A stretch of DNA of 64,000 nucleotides from Lepeophtheirus salmonis (GCF_016086655.4 NC_052136.2:14384001-14448000), one strand, 5' to 3'. Positions 48,606-62,288 are shown, counted from the stretch's first letter. Numbers and translations are program-made. The notes: a model not told the origin generated them from the letters alone.

Positions 48606-49589
48606 TTTCACTAATTTTATTGTACAAACTCAAAGGTACTCGGCGAACATTAAATTCTTAGAGGAGATGTTAGCACAACAATAATTCGAGAAAGAATGAA
48701 TAAATAAGAAAAGAGGGAAATTCTAGCAACTGTTTTCTTTTTTTAATATCCAAAAAGCAATTTATTCAACTACCTAACAGTCCAGCTTTATCACAGATGT
48801 ATATTATAAAACATATTTTTATTTAAGAAATAACAATACAGTCGTATTTATGAAATATTCCAGGCGTGTGAATATAACATGAAACGTATATGCACGTTAT
48901 ACTGTATATAATCTTCAGGAGTGTCCACAGGGGGTTGGCTGGAGAGGCTGTAGCCCCCTCCAAAATTATGGAATTTTTGCATTCTACTAGAATTTTTTTT
49001 TATTCAAAATGAAAAAAAATACAAACCTTATTATGTTATGACATGACCTTGTATTTTTATTATATATGGGTTAAGAACCGCCAATAAAAGTATTCTCATT
49101 ATTTACTCTTTCAGGCTGTTTAAAAATAGGATTTGATCTATTTTAAGACACAAGTAACGTTTCTCAAACACTCACACAATATGTTTGAGTCTTCTCAAGT
49201 ACCTAAAATCATGTAATAATTAAAAAAAAGCCAATTCACAATTTTTGTAGAGTGCTTCTTTGTCTAGAAAGACTCAAAGTATTATTTTCAAGAGTAGTTT
49301 TAGTGTTGATTTTGATCATGAATTCTTCAAGGACTCAATATAAATTTGTGTAAATAAGAAAAAACAAAAAGTAGAAGTTTTGGGCGTGTATTTGAGGACA
49401 CATAATATTTATTCATTCATTTCATTTAATCCATTAAATTTGATTAAAATAAATGTCGTTTCACAAACTGTTGTTTACTTGGAAATTTTAATTAAGTAAT
49501 AGTGATATTAGTCATACACTGAACTTCATACTCTTAATTATCTAAATTTAATATATGTGTAACATTATTTTTACAATGATTTTTTTCAC
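48606..49589. other. Spacer with an AT-rich repeat fragment
   Basis: No gene. 48918-48990 (CACAGGGGGTTGG ... TGTAGCCCCCTCC) resembles the C-rich edge of the repeat at the right end of the window. Confidence 0.35.
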
Positions 49590-49945
49590 CCTCCATTCTG
49601 ATGATTGTTGGCATGTTTGTATGTCAAACTCATTGACCACGTCTCATTACCAGTTATGATGCGTTCCATAAACGTTGGGTCGGAATTTGCACGATCAAAA
49701 TTTCTGACGAGACTTCCTTACGGCACTATTTTTGCAGAGAATTCAGCTCTTTTGTAACTAGCCGTGCAACGATACGTCTCATATTCAAATTTTCAGTCAG
49801 AATGGTACGAACTGATCCTGAGAGCTGGTATGACGATTTTTTTATTCAATAATTTTGGTCATTGAAAAAATCGTGCAGCACTAGTGTGGTAGACTGAGTT
49901 ATCCAGATGTTACAAGCAAACTGGTATACAGATCGCGCTCAAACT
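49590..49945 (-). pseudogene. Mariner transposase fragment
   Basis: The minus strand reads VRTILTENLNMRRIVARLVT then KELNSLQK (the LNMRR...LxxxQK linker block of mariner), a frame change, then DPTFMERIITGNETWSMSL, matching DxxFLxxIITGDETW with Asn in place of the first catalytic Asp. The rest is missing. Confidence 0.75.
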
Positions 49946-50015
49946 TGGCATCATAATGAACGACAGTGCTGCCGCCCAAGAATTTTTTTTTCTTAAATCC
50001 TTTCATACACCTTCT

Positions 50016-51518
50016 TCTATCAAGAACGTTATCATTCCCGCCTTGATTATTCAATATTAATATAATATTAGATGCTGATAGTCGAAAGAGAACTGAATAA
50101 AATGCCTAAAATAACACCTCCTTCTGTCTGGATTTCTGAAAATGGAGGCCCAGGAATTTGGAGAATACTTAACGGATGAGAAACAGATGGTTTGTCGGAT
50201 TTGTCGATATAAATGTGCCTTTAGTCCCCTATCTAGAATTACACGCCACTCATTATCCTCATCTCATAACAAGAGTATGGATATTCATCAATAAAATTAA
50301 GTTAACGATGAATACATCAAGTCAGACTTTAACTTTGATCTCACAAAGATGCTTATTCCATTTAATATAACCTTATACATTGCTTGTCATCATACGCTAA
50401 AAAAAATTAAAGGATAAACACACGGGTAAATTCTTCCCTTCCCGAGGAACCATCATTAATTAATGGACGATGTTGGTAATGACGACATTTCTAGAAATAC
50501 CCCCATTATAAATTGTGAAGTTAAGATAATTTTCAGCATGTTTAGAGTCATCCACAACAAATTACGAAATATAAACCTGAATTTTGTACCATCTCACATT
50601 AAGTATTCATTTTTTTAAAATCTAATCATAAAATATGATTCTATTATAGCGAAAATTATCAAGAACTATGATACACAACTCATTAAATGGCAAAAAAAAG
50701 TGCTTAAATGTTCACAACAACGGGAGTAGTAGCTTTGGATGATTCGCAACTAGTTTGTCTGACATTAGTTTCTTCACTTAAGGACTTGAGAATGATAATT
50801 AGGTTTTCCAATATTACATAGTCAATAAATATTACTCTTTTATCACTTAAGGATTAGCTATGGTTGATAGGTCCCAAGGAATGGTGTTCAGAAAACTCAA
50901 AAAAGGCAAAAACAACTGCTTAAATGGTCACAACAACGGGTGTAGCATTATAATTAGTAGTTGCGCGTATCCTTCATGATAATAGTATGTTGTTTTACAA
51001 TCATAAATAACGGGGGGAAATCTTTTTTGATGTCCTTAAGAAGGATTAATATCGCCGGACATTACTACATAATTAGCTTTTGCACTAAATCTGTATGATG
51101 GATTAATTTCTAACATTTTTTTATTAGTATATTTATTGTCTAATTTTATGATTTTGACATTTACCTTATTATTAATAATTAGTTAGATCTCATCGGTGGA
51201 GATATATCTATCCTGTGCACAATTGTATATAGCAACTTCCACATGAAGATGGGGGTTGATTATCTTTTTGATTAAACTCCCCGTCTCGCTTGTGTTTTGC
51301 AACTTAAAGTTATGAAATATTTAACTGGATTCTAATGTCAGAACAAGAAAATATTATTTGGATCAATCTATTATTTCAATTTCTGTATTTATAATTTATT
51401 GTTATTATTAGTTATATGATTACAATTGTTTAAATTTGTATATTTTACATAAATGTATGATGGTTTATTTTTTATTATGTAGATTATATTTTATTTAAGC
51501 CTTCTTTTTTAAACTTAG
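50016..51518 (+). mobile_element. 1.5-kb interspersed element, copy B
   Basis: Second copy of the element at 34159-35700, same orientation, roughly 90% or more alike in the aligned parts I compared. The BED-like segment (MVCRICRYKCAFSPLSRI) is present around 50185-50260 but the frame is more damaged than in copy A, and the CGGBP1-like segment is nearly unreadable. Confidence 0.75.
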
Positions 51519-53649
51519 TTTTGTTCTGAAAATCCTAGACCGTTCTGAGACCCTTATAATTTTTAGTAGACTGAAATAATTCGGTTTGGACCGGTGTCAA
51601 CGAAAATTTTTGAACATTATTTTATACAACTCTGCTACAAATCCTCTATGTTACTCTCCCGTCTTTAATGGGCACACTTAAATGTTCAATCAAGTTTAGA
51701 ATATACATAATTGAATGTATTAGAAAAGTAAATTAATTATTCAGGTAACCAATTCCAAAAAATGAGGGCCAGCTAAGAAATACAAATCCTTCACATCACT
51801 ACTGATATCTCTTATTTGGCTATATAAACCAAGGACATTTTTAAGAATAATTAAAAGACCGGCAATCCTAAGGCTGGTCTCAACCAAAATAATGAAAAAA
51901 TCAGTTGTGGTCACCTTCAATGAAATGTTTTGTGCTGAAGAAATAATGAAAACTGAGTTGTTTTTCATCCCTAAATAAAACATTTAACATTCTATTTTCT
52001 CGGAATGAAATTATTTCTCGTTTTATATATACCCATTAACATAAAATATTGCAGAAAAAAGGTACATTTAAAATTGTATTTTTGTACCTTAAAAATTATA
52101 TCAAACTTACAAAAAGGATAATAGTAGTTAAAAAAAATGGAAATCAAAATTTTTCAAAACCTGACGTGGTACAAAAACTAGATTTGAAATTAAATCTTTA
52201 AGAAAACTATTAGAATTGGATATATTGAATCTTATGAGCTTTTGAAAAAGTAATTCTTTTTTGACATAATTTAGGATTTGATTCAGATGGGATGTTCTCA
52301 AAATTACATTGAATAAATTATATGTTTATGAAATGTACACACTGTTTGATCTATTTCACGGTGTTACCTCGCTAACAACAAAATACCATATGTATTTTAT
52401 TGTCAGCTGTCAATTACCTCTTCATGTGGCGTTGGATTGGATAACAGATTATACGTCTATATACTAAAAATGATTGTTTATGTCAACCTATGGATTTTCT
52501 GAAAGGAAGTGCACTCTTCCTTGTACTTAGTAGTTCCTGTATAATATTTATTGGACATTTTAGTATTTTTATGAGGAAATTTTGGCTATCGTACATAAAT
52601 ACAAATTTATAACTTCTCTTTTAATAAAATATTAACTAAACAATATTATAATAAAGTATCGAATAAAATACTATGTAGATTTTTATAATATGTAATTCAT
52701 AGAAAAGGTGAAGAATTAATTATAACTTTAATTGTCTGTGAGTACATCGGATATAAATGGCAATAAATATGATTGACTTATTTGGCTAACTACCAGATGA
52801 TTTTGGCCTATTGTTTGTTTCTTTTTTGAGGAAAGGTTGCATGATACAATAAAAGTAACGATGTGATTTTATTTTGACTAACTTAAGGACTATTATTCTC
52901 TATTACTATTTATAGGGTAGATATGAAACGAAGGAGGAAATTGAATATCTACTTAATTGTGTAATGAATGTCTTAATGAATTAATAGTACGTTATTTATT
53001 CATAATAATCTTTTTGAATTAAACCCTGTTCAACCCTATGTCAATAAACTAACCTACTCCTAATTTGCCTAAAGAAATATTGCTTAATACATGCACCAAC
53101 AATATAGTAACTTTAAAATTACTTTACCTCCAAATAAATTAGTTTCTTGCATAATATTTAATGCTTCAATAGAATGATTATGGGCCTTAGGTACTTCAAA
53201 ATATTATCAAAGTAATGTGTCAAATTAGTTATACAATGTCACTATTTGGGTTAATTGAACGGATTAAATTATCATAAGTGTTCATTTGAATTGCAGCAAT
53301 AAGTGTTCATTTGAATTGCAGCAATCACCTTCAAGACTAATGAAATTAACTGTTCATCCAAGACTAATTAACTGGCTAATGCACTCTCCCCTTCCCTTTC
53401 AATTTTTAATAGTGGAATGAAGAATAAAAACTGTTATCTAGGCAGGGGAAAAATGGGGGAAGAGGAGGATGATTCAAAAGTATTTTTGTATATACAAGAT
53501 TATTGCATATATCTTGGAATTTTATTTATTTAATTATTATAATACAATATAATACGAAGATATTGTATTGTTACATTGTTATATTATGTATTATTTTATA
53601 TAACGGAATAATTTAAAACAAGAAACAGACCCTCATTGACATCAAGACA
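51519..53649. other. Intergenic with a dispersed repeat fragment
   Basis: No gene. 51620-51700 carries the CCTCTATGTTACTCTCCCGT version of the dispersed repeat also upstream of the nine-finger gene. 53276-53325 is an exact 25-bp tandem duplication (AAGTGTTCATTTGAATTGCA...). Confidence 0.5.
53276..53325. repeat. Exact 25-bp tandem duplication
   Basis: Two identical adjacent 25-mers, 53276-53300 and 53301-53325. A very recent slippage or duplication event, or an assembly artefact. Confidence 0.9.
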
Positions 53650-53699
53650 TTAAGAACCTGTCAAATGGGACTGGAATGGACCGCGGTCCTTGTTCCCAA

Positions 53700-54355
53700 A
53701 TAAGAACCGACACAACACTAGCTGAAGCCCCCAAATCTCCAAATTAAAAAAATCAAAAAAAAAATCCCAAAAGTTAAAATTTGGGAGAATATGTGTTGAT
53801 TTTTTTAATTTTTTTCGAAAAAATTAAATTTTTTATAAATAACTATGGATTTTTTTAAAGTTTATTGAAAAAATTGAATGTTTAAAATTTTTGAGAATAG
53901 CTGTTGAATTTTTTAATTTTTGTCAAAAAAAATAGATTTTTTGAATAGCTATGGATTTTCGAAAGTTTTTTCGAAAAAGTTAAATGGTTATAATTTATTA
54001 TAAAAAATTTAATCATTGAAAAGAATTTATTAATTGTAAACAGCTGTGGATTTTTAAAATATTTTCCATCAAAAAATTTAATATTTGAAATTCAAAAAAT
54101 AAAATAAAATAAATTCAAAAAATAAAATAAAATAAATTCAAAAAATAAAATAAAATAAATTCAAAAAAAAAATAAAATAAAATAAATTAAAAAAAATAGA
54201 ATAAAATAAATTCAAAAAATAAAATAAAATAAATTCAAAAATAAAATAAAATAAATTCAAAAAAAAATAAATAAATTCAAAAAAAAATAAATTCAAAAAA
54301 TAAACTAAATTCAAAAATAAATAAATATATATAATGGGCGTCGTCAGGATTATAT
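53700..54355 (-). repeat. AT-rich repeat with pentamer expansion
   Basis: The GCTGAAGCCCCCAAATC edge at 53721 is the inverse of the GGGCTTCAGA edge at 63909. The interior shows repeated AAAAATTnAATnTTT words, and 54085-54325 is an array of units of about 23 bp of the type TTCAAAAAATAAAATAAAAT. Confidence 0.6.
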
Positions 54356-55259
54356 ATATATTTTTTAATATCTAAATATTCATTCACCTTATATATAGAT
54401 GTTCTCTCCTTGAGGCATCAAAAAATAATTGTCAACAAATCGTTTTGTCACCAATTGACAAAACAGAGACCATGCGATCAATAAATGTAGAAAGTAGTCG
54501 TCGTAGCTACACATTTTTGTCCACTAGGAGCGTTCAGTAATGCCCTACAACGAACTACAGAGCCCCCATGAATTCACCCTCTTAAACTAATTAAGAAGAT
54601 ATATTATACGAAGGGAAGAGAAAGTTGCATACAATATATGACAAAAATGATATAGGGACGTTATCCGTGGTATCATTAAATGCAACATCTTACATGGGGA
54701 AATTGCTAATTTGTTTTAATTACTGTTAGAAAATAAAAACACTGCTCAGATTGACTACCACAAAAAACTCACACGCGTTTTAGGTCATATTTTCTATAGT
54801 TCCAATAAGAAAAGAGGAAAGAGTCAATCTGATTCTCTTTTCTCATAACTCTGCTTCATATCGTCGAATCTCTAAGGCTCTCAGTCTGCATATAAGCAAC
54901 AATTAAGACCGTCTTCGAAAATAATGAAAATTCGTATAACTCATAACGAATTTTTGCAATGCTACAAACTATACAAGTGTTTAGATTCAAAAGATAAAAT
55001 TAAGTGTACGGTCTAACACATTGGAAAACACCCTTTTCATTGGTCGATATTATACATTGCACTTAACAGCAATATACTTTGCTTTGCTTACGATTACAAA
55101 ATAAAGTTAGGAGTTGAATAATATTTTCAAGGACAAATGATTTAATCTGCAAGAAAATAATTAAATGTCTGGGAGGTTGCTTTTACACTGTAATTTTTCT
55201 AAATATATTATGAGGAGTAAAAATAAATCCATTATCTTTAATTTTTTATTTTTCATCTA
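54356..55259. other. Intergenic, nothing recognised
   Basis: No supported gene. Confidence 0.4.
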
Positions 55260-55615
55260 TGATTATCTCCTTGGCAATGAAAAAAGTGTTTACATAAAGG
55301 CCTGACTCAACGATGTCCTCTATTTTATCCGTATTTTCAACAATTTGCATCTTTGACATTAAAATTACCGAAATAGAATCGATGAAACCAAAATTGCGTG
55401 TAATTGACTGCTACAGTATCAGGGCCATTAAGACTAGTCACATTTTCAGCCGCTAGGCTTACGTTTTCACCTTTATCAAAGAAAAACTGTAAAATAAGGT
55501 TTTTACAATTTTTCCTGGTGTCCGTCTTTGACTCGCACTCAAACATTACAAACAAAACAATCACAAAACTGTTTAAACAAAAATTATTACAAAATTTTAT
55601 CTTTTCTATCACCAT
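55260..55615 (-). pseudogene. Mariner transposase N-terminal (helix-turn-helix) fragment
   Basis: The minus strand reads RKNCKNLILQFFFDKGENVS then LAAENVTSLNGPDTVAVNYT, QFWFHRFYFGNFNVKDA, and after a frameshift near 55338 IVENTDKIEDIVESG and FFIAKEIIIDEK. This is the paired HTH head of mariner/SETMAR-type transposases (FxxGxxAxxAAxxI, QxWFxRFRSGxFxxxD). The catalytic half is absent. The hydrophobic N-terminal stretch of the ORF is not part of the domain. Confidence 0.8.
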
Positions 55616-56347
55616 CTAGCGTACACTGATCAAACTTATGCAGCGCGAAATACACATTACAAGAACCATCAATCGGAAATTTTTTACTACACCTATTATA
55701 ATGTAAATATTAAATGGCTTTAGACTTACATTAATTATTAATGTCAGGTTTGGAAATTGACTGGAAAATGAACGCTTTTTATTTATTTTGACCTCTAAAA
55801 GGTAAAAAAACTAAATGATTATCGGAAAAAATCTTTGAACGGCTTTCATTTCGTCATTCCTTTTAGATGTATTATCCATTGACATCTCTTACACCATAGA
55901 TCCGTAAGAGGGTGGCCATCCCTACAAAAGTTCAATAATATTGAATAATATACATCATGCCTATAGTCATACCTCGGTCAAAAAGATAATTTAGTTGCTT
56001 TAAGGTTATTATGAACTAACTACGTAACTTCCATGAAATTGCAAGGGAAAGTGTGATTAAGGAAGAAAAAATTTCATTCGTTACGAAAAAAAATGATGAA
56101 GTGACTTCCTTTTTGATCCATCAAAAGTGACATTAACGAGGGGAAAAGGTACACAAATTAATCATGCGATAATCATTTCTTTTAAAAAAATTACAAATTG
56201 AAATAAATGAACAATAAAGAAAATTTGATGATTAATGAACGGAAAAACGGAAAAAGTTCAAACGATCCAAATCTGATTATTGCCTATTGTTAGATTTAGA
56301 AAGACTTAGGTATCCGGGATGTCAAAGATATATATATTGGTGGGAAT
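55616..56347. other. Intergenic, nothing recognised
   Basis: AT-rich spacer, no gene seen. Confidence 0.4.
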
Positions 56348-57470
56348 TTGGGAAGTGAAAATGAAACGGAGATTACACATGGAGGAGTGGAAGTTCAGAG
56401 GAGCTCAGAAGTGAAAGATGAGAGAAAGGAAGATGATAAAATTGTAAGTGAAACGATGGATTTATTAACGATGGAAGAAGTGGATCTGGCCAGGGTCAAA
56501 CTTAATGAAATAAATTGTGAAAATGATATAAGTACCTCAGAAATGGTCACATGTGAAGACAATACTTAGACAACTAATACTGAATATGATGTCTATCCCG
56601 AATTCAGAAGAAACCCCCGAGGTTTAAGGGGTTCAGTTTAACTCAAGCTCGAATAATGGATTGAGGGATGAGGGTAATTTAAACTCCACTAGAAAAATAT
56701 CAGGTGAATATATTACTGTAAAGATTTCAGTATGTAAACTTTTTGTAAATCCTGATCTTATTCTGTAAACACGGACAAGATCAGGGTCGTCTCGAAAAGA
56801 GCTTCTCCGAATTCAGACTTATCTCTGCAAAGACATCAAGTACCTAATAAAATGCAGAGGAATTATTTTCGTTAAATCTAATTGCTTATCATTTAAGTTT
56901 ATTTCGTGATAAACCTGAAATTAAGTACCTTCAAGATGTTAAGAATCCTACCTCAGTATTTTGTACATTGAAATTCTCTATTTGTATTCCTCATAATTGT
57001 CATTACTTTTTCACAGGCTCTAGTATGGATAGGGAAATACTTTATTTACTTTCAAAATCAATTGAAGAACCTAAATGAGTTAAGGAATTATCAAGGGTTG
57101 GAGATTGACATAAACTTTTTATTCCAACAAAAAGTGGTGGTTTTTATATTATAAAAGCATATGGGCCTAATGTGAAATGCCCTACCTTCTTTCAATCTAT
57201 TATAAATATTTGTAAGAATGAATTTGATCCTCTATTGATCATACTAAATTTAAATGTTGACTTATAAAATACGAATCGTCAGTACCCCAATCATTTTTTT
57301 TGTAAACTCATAATAGAACTGAGGTTGAATGACATATTTAGAATTTTGAGCCCAGAAGACATTGTGTCCTGGAGAAGTGGCCAGAAGACTTCCCAAATCA
57401 ATCTGGCCCTTGCCTCTTCATCTATCTTATGCAAAACTGCAAATGCTTTATTTTTTTGATCGAACGCACA
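56348..57470 (+). pseudogene. LINE relic, endonuclease region, same family as the 45-kb copy
   Basis: 57115-57420 reads LFIPTKSGGFYIIKAYGPNV, NICKNEFDPLLIILNLNVDL, then a stop and NTNRQYPNHFFCKLIIELRL, NDIFRILSPEDIVSWRSGQ and KTSQINLALASSS. This aligns block for block with the endonuclease at 44.66-45.04 kb (GDLNxxLD, LxLxDxxRxLxxxxxxxSWRxG, SxIxxAL). The polar, Glu-rich ORF at 56348-56569 upstream could be a remnant of the element's first ORF, but that is a guess. Confidence 0.65.
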
Positions 57471-60195
57471 TTGATTCCACAGTATTTTACGTCTTTAAAA
57501 AAACCAAAATAAATATTCATGGTGCTGGTTAGGAGTACTTTGCTGGAAAAATATTTTGCAAGTGGTACATGAAGGAAAACGTTTGAAAATACTTGCTGTA
57601 AGGTGTACATATCATTGTAATTATACCGCGTGGTGCGAATAATTGTTTACCCTTCGTTTTTGCTACATAAATCAAGGTTTTTGTGAATGCGGTAAAATTG
57701 TTCCGGTCAAATACAAAAACTAAACAAATAATGAAAGTCTACCAAAAAAAAAAAAAGCTAGATCTTCCTAAGTGTCTTATATCGATCCGCTCACTTTTGG
57801 ACGCACATTAAGGAACCACCTATAGTGTATTTTGTGTTGTTACAAGGGTTTTTTGATGATGAAGAAAGGGGTAACGAAGGAATTTAACCTGTCCTGGGAC
57901 CCAGTAGTTCAATTGTAATATCCGTTGGCCGGCGTGAATTATATTTTTTTACAACTCAATGCTTAATTTTGTCTCACGGTGAGTCTCTACACCACGATTT
58001 TACCGCGCTACAATTATTACCTCAATGATTTTGTACGCAACCTTTTCACAACAATCATTTGACAGAGAACCATCCTTTATTGTATTTTTTTATTCACTAT
58101 TTTCAACTTTATAATTCTTCCAAATTACCAAACATGGTTAAAGAAATTAGCTACACTATGCAGTCTCTCTTCCGTTTCCCTTGCCTGATTACTTAATAAA
58201 TGTTTGGCTGTATTTTTCAATATTTTTTTTGAACAGAATATACAAACGGTAACTTATACGGCATCAAAGATAATGGTAATATTGAGCGACGTGCAAACAT
58301 TATCTATTATAATGGATAATATTTGCAAATCGCTCAGTATCTTGATTTTTATTAAATATAATTAGAAACGCCCTAAAATATATTTTTATCTTTTTATAAA
58401 AGTTTAAAAAATGAATGTATAAAAGTTTTGAGAGATAGTTTTGTAGATAATTAAGATCCTATATTTAAAATTCAATATGAATGTATAGCAATATCAACAC
58501 GATATAATTGATCAGAGATAATTTAGTTATGCAAATGAGTTGCATTTGTACGTTTTCTTTTTGTCGGTAATCTAATAATGGTGGAAATCTTTAAATAATC
58601 ATTCTCTTATTTGAGTAATTATGAAGAGTAATTAAAATGATTAATAACTATTGACAAGGTAGCTAAAGTTTTAATTCACCTGGATCCATTTCGTGTGTTT
58701 GAAAAAACGTAGTCAATGCTAACTGAATTAAATGGTTTATGGTAATAAAAAACGAAATATTTTCTTAAAAATCCACAATTTTAAAAAGGCACACCAGGAT
58801 TCGACCCGTCTACACTTTTTTCGTTCATCTGTTCATTTATAAAATTTCTGTTTAGGCGCTAGTTTGTTAGCTTATTTCCGTTCATCTTATTATTTTGTTT
58901 TGTACATTGTTTTACAAAACGAAAGCCTTTTTTCCTCGCGAAATGTCCTTTTTTAAGATACTACAGATGAAATACAAATTATTTCCACTGGAATTCACCT
59001 TGGGAATTCATAGATGTTACGTAATTTGTCATAGACCAATTCCTGCACTCTTAACGATCAAAAAAATAATTTTCTTATCTCACTAAATCTAGACATTAGT
59101 TGTCGATTGGCCTTTTTGTTTTAGCTTTGATTCTGGAATAAAATATATTTTTGGAGAAGAATTTAAAAAATATATAAAAATTTTTACGCCTGATATCCGA
59201 AATGGGTAAAGGATGCAAATAATATGTTTATTCCAGCCCATGCCATAAGTAGGCCTTGTTTGGAACTGACCTAACAAACCATCATCAATTCTCTCTATTT
59301 TTCTTTGATAAAAAATGACTTTACCCAAGGCGTTCGTAGAATCAACTTTTTTTTTAACTCAATAGATAGCTTTTAAGTTGAACTAATGTACTTTTTCACG
59401 ATAACTAGCAATTTTTTTTATTTTTTTGCAAAAGAACAGATGTTTGACGCAATTCAGTCAAATTGTATCAACTCGCCCAATAATCAAATTCTATGTCATG
59501 ATCACATAATTAAATGCCCTAATTCCCTAATGCCTAACATTCCAACTCTTGGGTCAAACTCTAATAACGTAATTAACTAGTCCTGAAAGGAACAAAGGTG
59601 GGCCATGTCTTCTCCAAAAATCTTTTACTCTTTGTAAAATAATATTCAAAATAATTATCATTCCAAAGTGTTACTTTATTTTACCACTATGTACCACAAA
59701 TTCATATCCACATCTCAACAAAGTTATATTAGCTTAACTAAAAGGATTTAAAAAAAAAATGATATTTGCAAGGGGTTAAATAATGAATAAAGGTATTTTA
59801 TTACTTTAATAAAATCTACATATTTATATCTAAGGTTATACGATTGTAATTCAAGGCTAATTACGAACCCTACTTAAATGATGTCATTACATTATTTTAA
59901 AGTAGGAGTCTTTTTTTTATGGTTTTACTGAGTCAAATGGCAAGTAAGGTGTGGAAAAATAATGCCTTAAACTATAACCGTAGGTAACATATATATATGT
60001 GGTGTGTCAACATAAAAACGATTTTGAACACAAACCAAGGAAGGAGAAAATTTCAATATATATTTTTACTTCATATATAAAGTGAGCCTAAAACATGCTG
60101 TAGCCTGAATAAATTACTTAAAACATTATTTTCATGGAATCTAGAAAATACAACTCAAAAACAATTTGTGATATGTTTGAATACTCCATATTTAT
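57471..60195. other. Intergenic, nothing recognised apart from a hairpin
   Basis: AT-rich; no supported gene. 57610-58060 is somewhat GC-richer (GCGTGGTGCGAATAATTG and similar) and may be an old DNA-transposon end. Contains the inverted repeat at 58279-58340. Confidence 0.35.
58279..58340. repeat. Short hairpin, 30-bp arms
   Basis: Arms 58279-58308 and 58311-58340 match at 25 of 30 positions with a 2-nt spacer (ATATTGAGCG ... CGCTCAGTAT). Could be a minimal foldback element. Confidence 0.8.
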
Positions 60196-60605
60196 TCAAT
60201 ATATCCACCTTCACTAGGAATAACAGCCCCTAAACGATGGAAAACAGATTGGTAGCTCTTGACAATGAAGGCAGTGTTCATGGTGTACCCCTCTGTTATA
60301 ATGACAACTCGGAGCAAATCCAAACTTTGATGAGTGGAGCGTCTAAAATTACTATCGAAGAAGTCCTAAACTGCTAAGTCCAGGAGGTTGAGGTCAAGAC
60401 TGGATGAGGACCACATAGAGATAGGACAGAGGTGAGCCTATCTGTTGTTGCAGACGTTTTCGTTTTCTTTTTTTGGGTTGATGGGACTGTAATTGGCTTC
60501 TTGATGTTGGAAGCAGTCCAAATAGAGGTGCCGAGGGTACCTGCAGCCTTTTCAGCAATGCCACCGGCGTAAAGTTATTATGACGTTGTTTCACGTTTAT
60601 GAAAA
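60190..60605 (-). pseudogene. Tc1/mariner-like transposase C-terminal relic
   Basis: The minus strand carries DLNLLDLAV (compare PDLNPLDxxxW), a stop, and FFDSNFRRSTHQSLDLLRVV ending in VFHRLGAVIPSEGGYIE and a stop near 60196. The GGxIE finish is typical of this superfamily's marine-arthropod members. The catalytic first half is gone. Confidence 0.7.
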
Positions 60606-62288
60606 TAACAAAAAAACAAAGTTATTATAATTTTGTATCATGATTATTAAAGTATCAAACCCAAAATAGATGATATAAAATAACGAACGATTACACATGT
60701 ATATACTGCTCAATTGCGCATTTGTTAAAAACTATTGTAATATAATCATTACTTGTATGTTGAATCTAAATCTGGCATTCATTTTTCGATTTGAGCTGCC
60801 AATTCGGAGAAAATCGTAACTATAAAAAATTAGAAATTTGTCTATTTAGTATTTGATTATCTGCTTGGGTGAGTGATAGAGGGAATATTATTAAAATAAC
60901 AATTTTTTTCTAACTAATTCAGGAGGTAAAATATCAGTTTTTAATCATTCCGTTGATTGAAATCAAGAATAATCCAAGAAAAGAACAAAAAATTTTAAAA
61001 ATCAAAATGTTTATGGATCGCTCATAATGTTGGATTCATTCGTTTTTTGATAATTATCCAAGTTAATTCATTAGCGGATTTTAATAATAGTAAATAATAT
61101 TTAATTCTAATAATTATCAAAATAAGCTTCAATCATCGTAATCGGGTTAAAACAAAACTTCTGCACCCACCCCCACCCCCTGGTTGTAAGTTTATAAATA
61201 TATATATGTTTGTGTGTGTGTATGATAGCTTAAACGGGTTAAACCTCTTTCCTGGCAAACATGCTGTTGCCTAAATATATTATTTTTCTTGATTAAAACA
61301 CACAGTCAAATAGAAGAACAAATGTATTTGGTATAGAAAAATTCTACGGGTGCTTGTACCGCCTAAATAAATAGTTAAGGCTAATATTTATTTGTCGTTT
61401 TGAAGCTATTCTTTAGTTGCATCATTCATAAAACAAAATTTATAAAAGACTAGAGTAAAGGATTAAGCCTAGAGATATCTCGAAATTAATGTAAAATTGA
61501 GCACGTCATTTTTTAACAAGAGATTACCTAGGGTTGTTCGGCTTGCTTTTTTTTATTAAACCTCTATTTCCTTCAGTATTTGGCTCGTTATTGTTTGAAT
61601 GTTTAGTGTCGCTGTCATTCAAAAAATATTTTTTTTCTACAACTATATTTAGAAGCGAAATTATTTTTTTTAGTTAATATTTTACGAATTTTCCAGCAAT
61701 GAGTCAGGAGCGGTTAGCCAGACAAGCCTATATCAAGAACTGGAATGGAGTTTGTCAACAGATGCAATCTGTGCTAAATGGAATGAAAAGATAAATGCTA
61801 CAAAAAAAAAACCAATGTACCCAACGTTGAACAGCTTGAACTGAAACAACAAGAACCTATCATAATTTGGGAGTCTAACAACTAGGATTACTTATTATTA
61901 TTGGCAGATACTGAGCCTCAGAATTGGATGACAATTGGAATACCATTAAGTAAAGTGTTTTTCCTGAGATTATTGAAGATATAAATACTATTGAGTTCTC
62001 TAATGACTCTATCATTGAGAATAATGAAGTACAAAACTCACTCAAGACTTTTTATAGCACTGGGCTTTCAAACACCATATTTAGCAGTTGTCACTTGATA
62101 ACGATCTTCTTGTTTATTTCAGTCTTGGTGTTATATGTATTTGAATATGATGCTAATATTTTGGATTTAATAAAATATAATATTGTGGTACGTAATATTC
62201 TGTGCATTAGAAAGCGTTTTCATTACAATAGGCTTATTAATGAGTTGAGCTCAACCATTAAACAACTAAGTAGTATCGTTAGATCAAT
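60606..62288. other. Intergenic, nothing firm
   Basis: Spacer with a C-run (61165-61181) and TG microsatellite (about 61210). A polar open stretch near 61700-61850 shows no family pattern. Confidence 0.35.

Noticed and set aside
56348..56569. Short Glu-rich ORF as an independent gene
   Set aside because: No domain, no evident splice partner, and it lies upstream of a LINE relic on the same strand; treated as possible element remnant.
58785..58825. GGATTCGACCC resembling a tRNA B-box
   Set aside because: No acceptor stem, anticodon arm or A-box could be placed around it.
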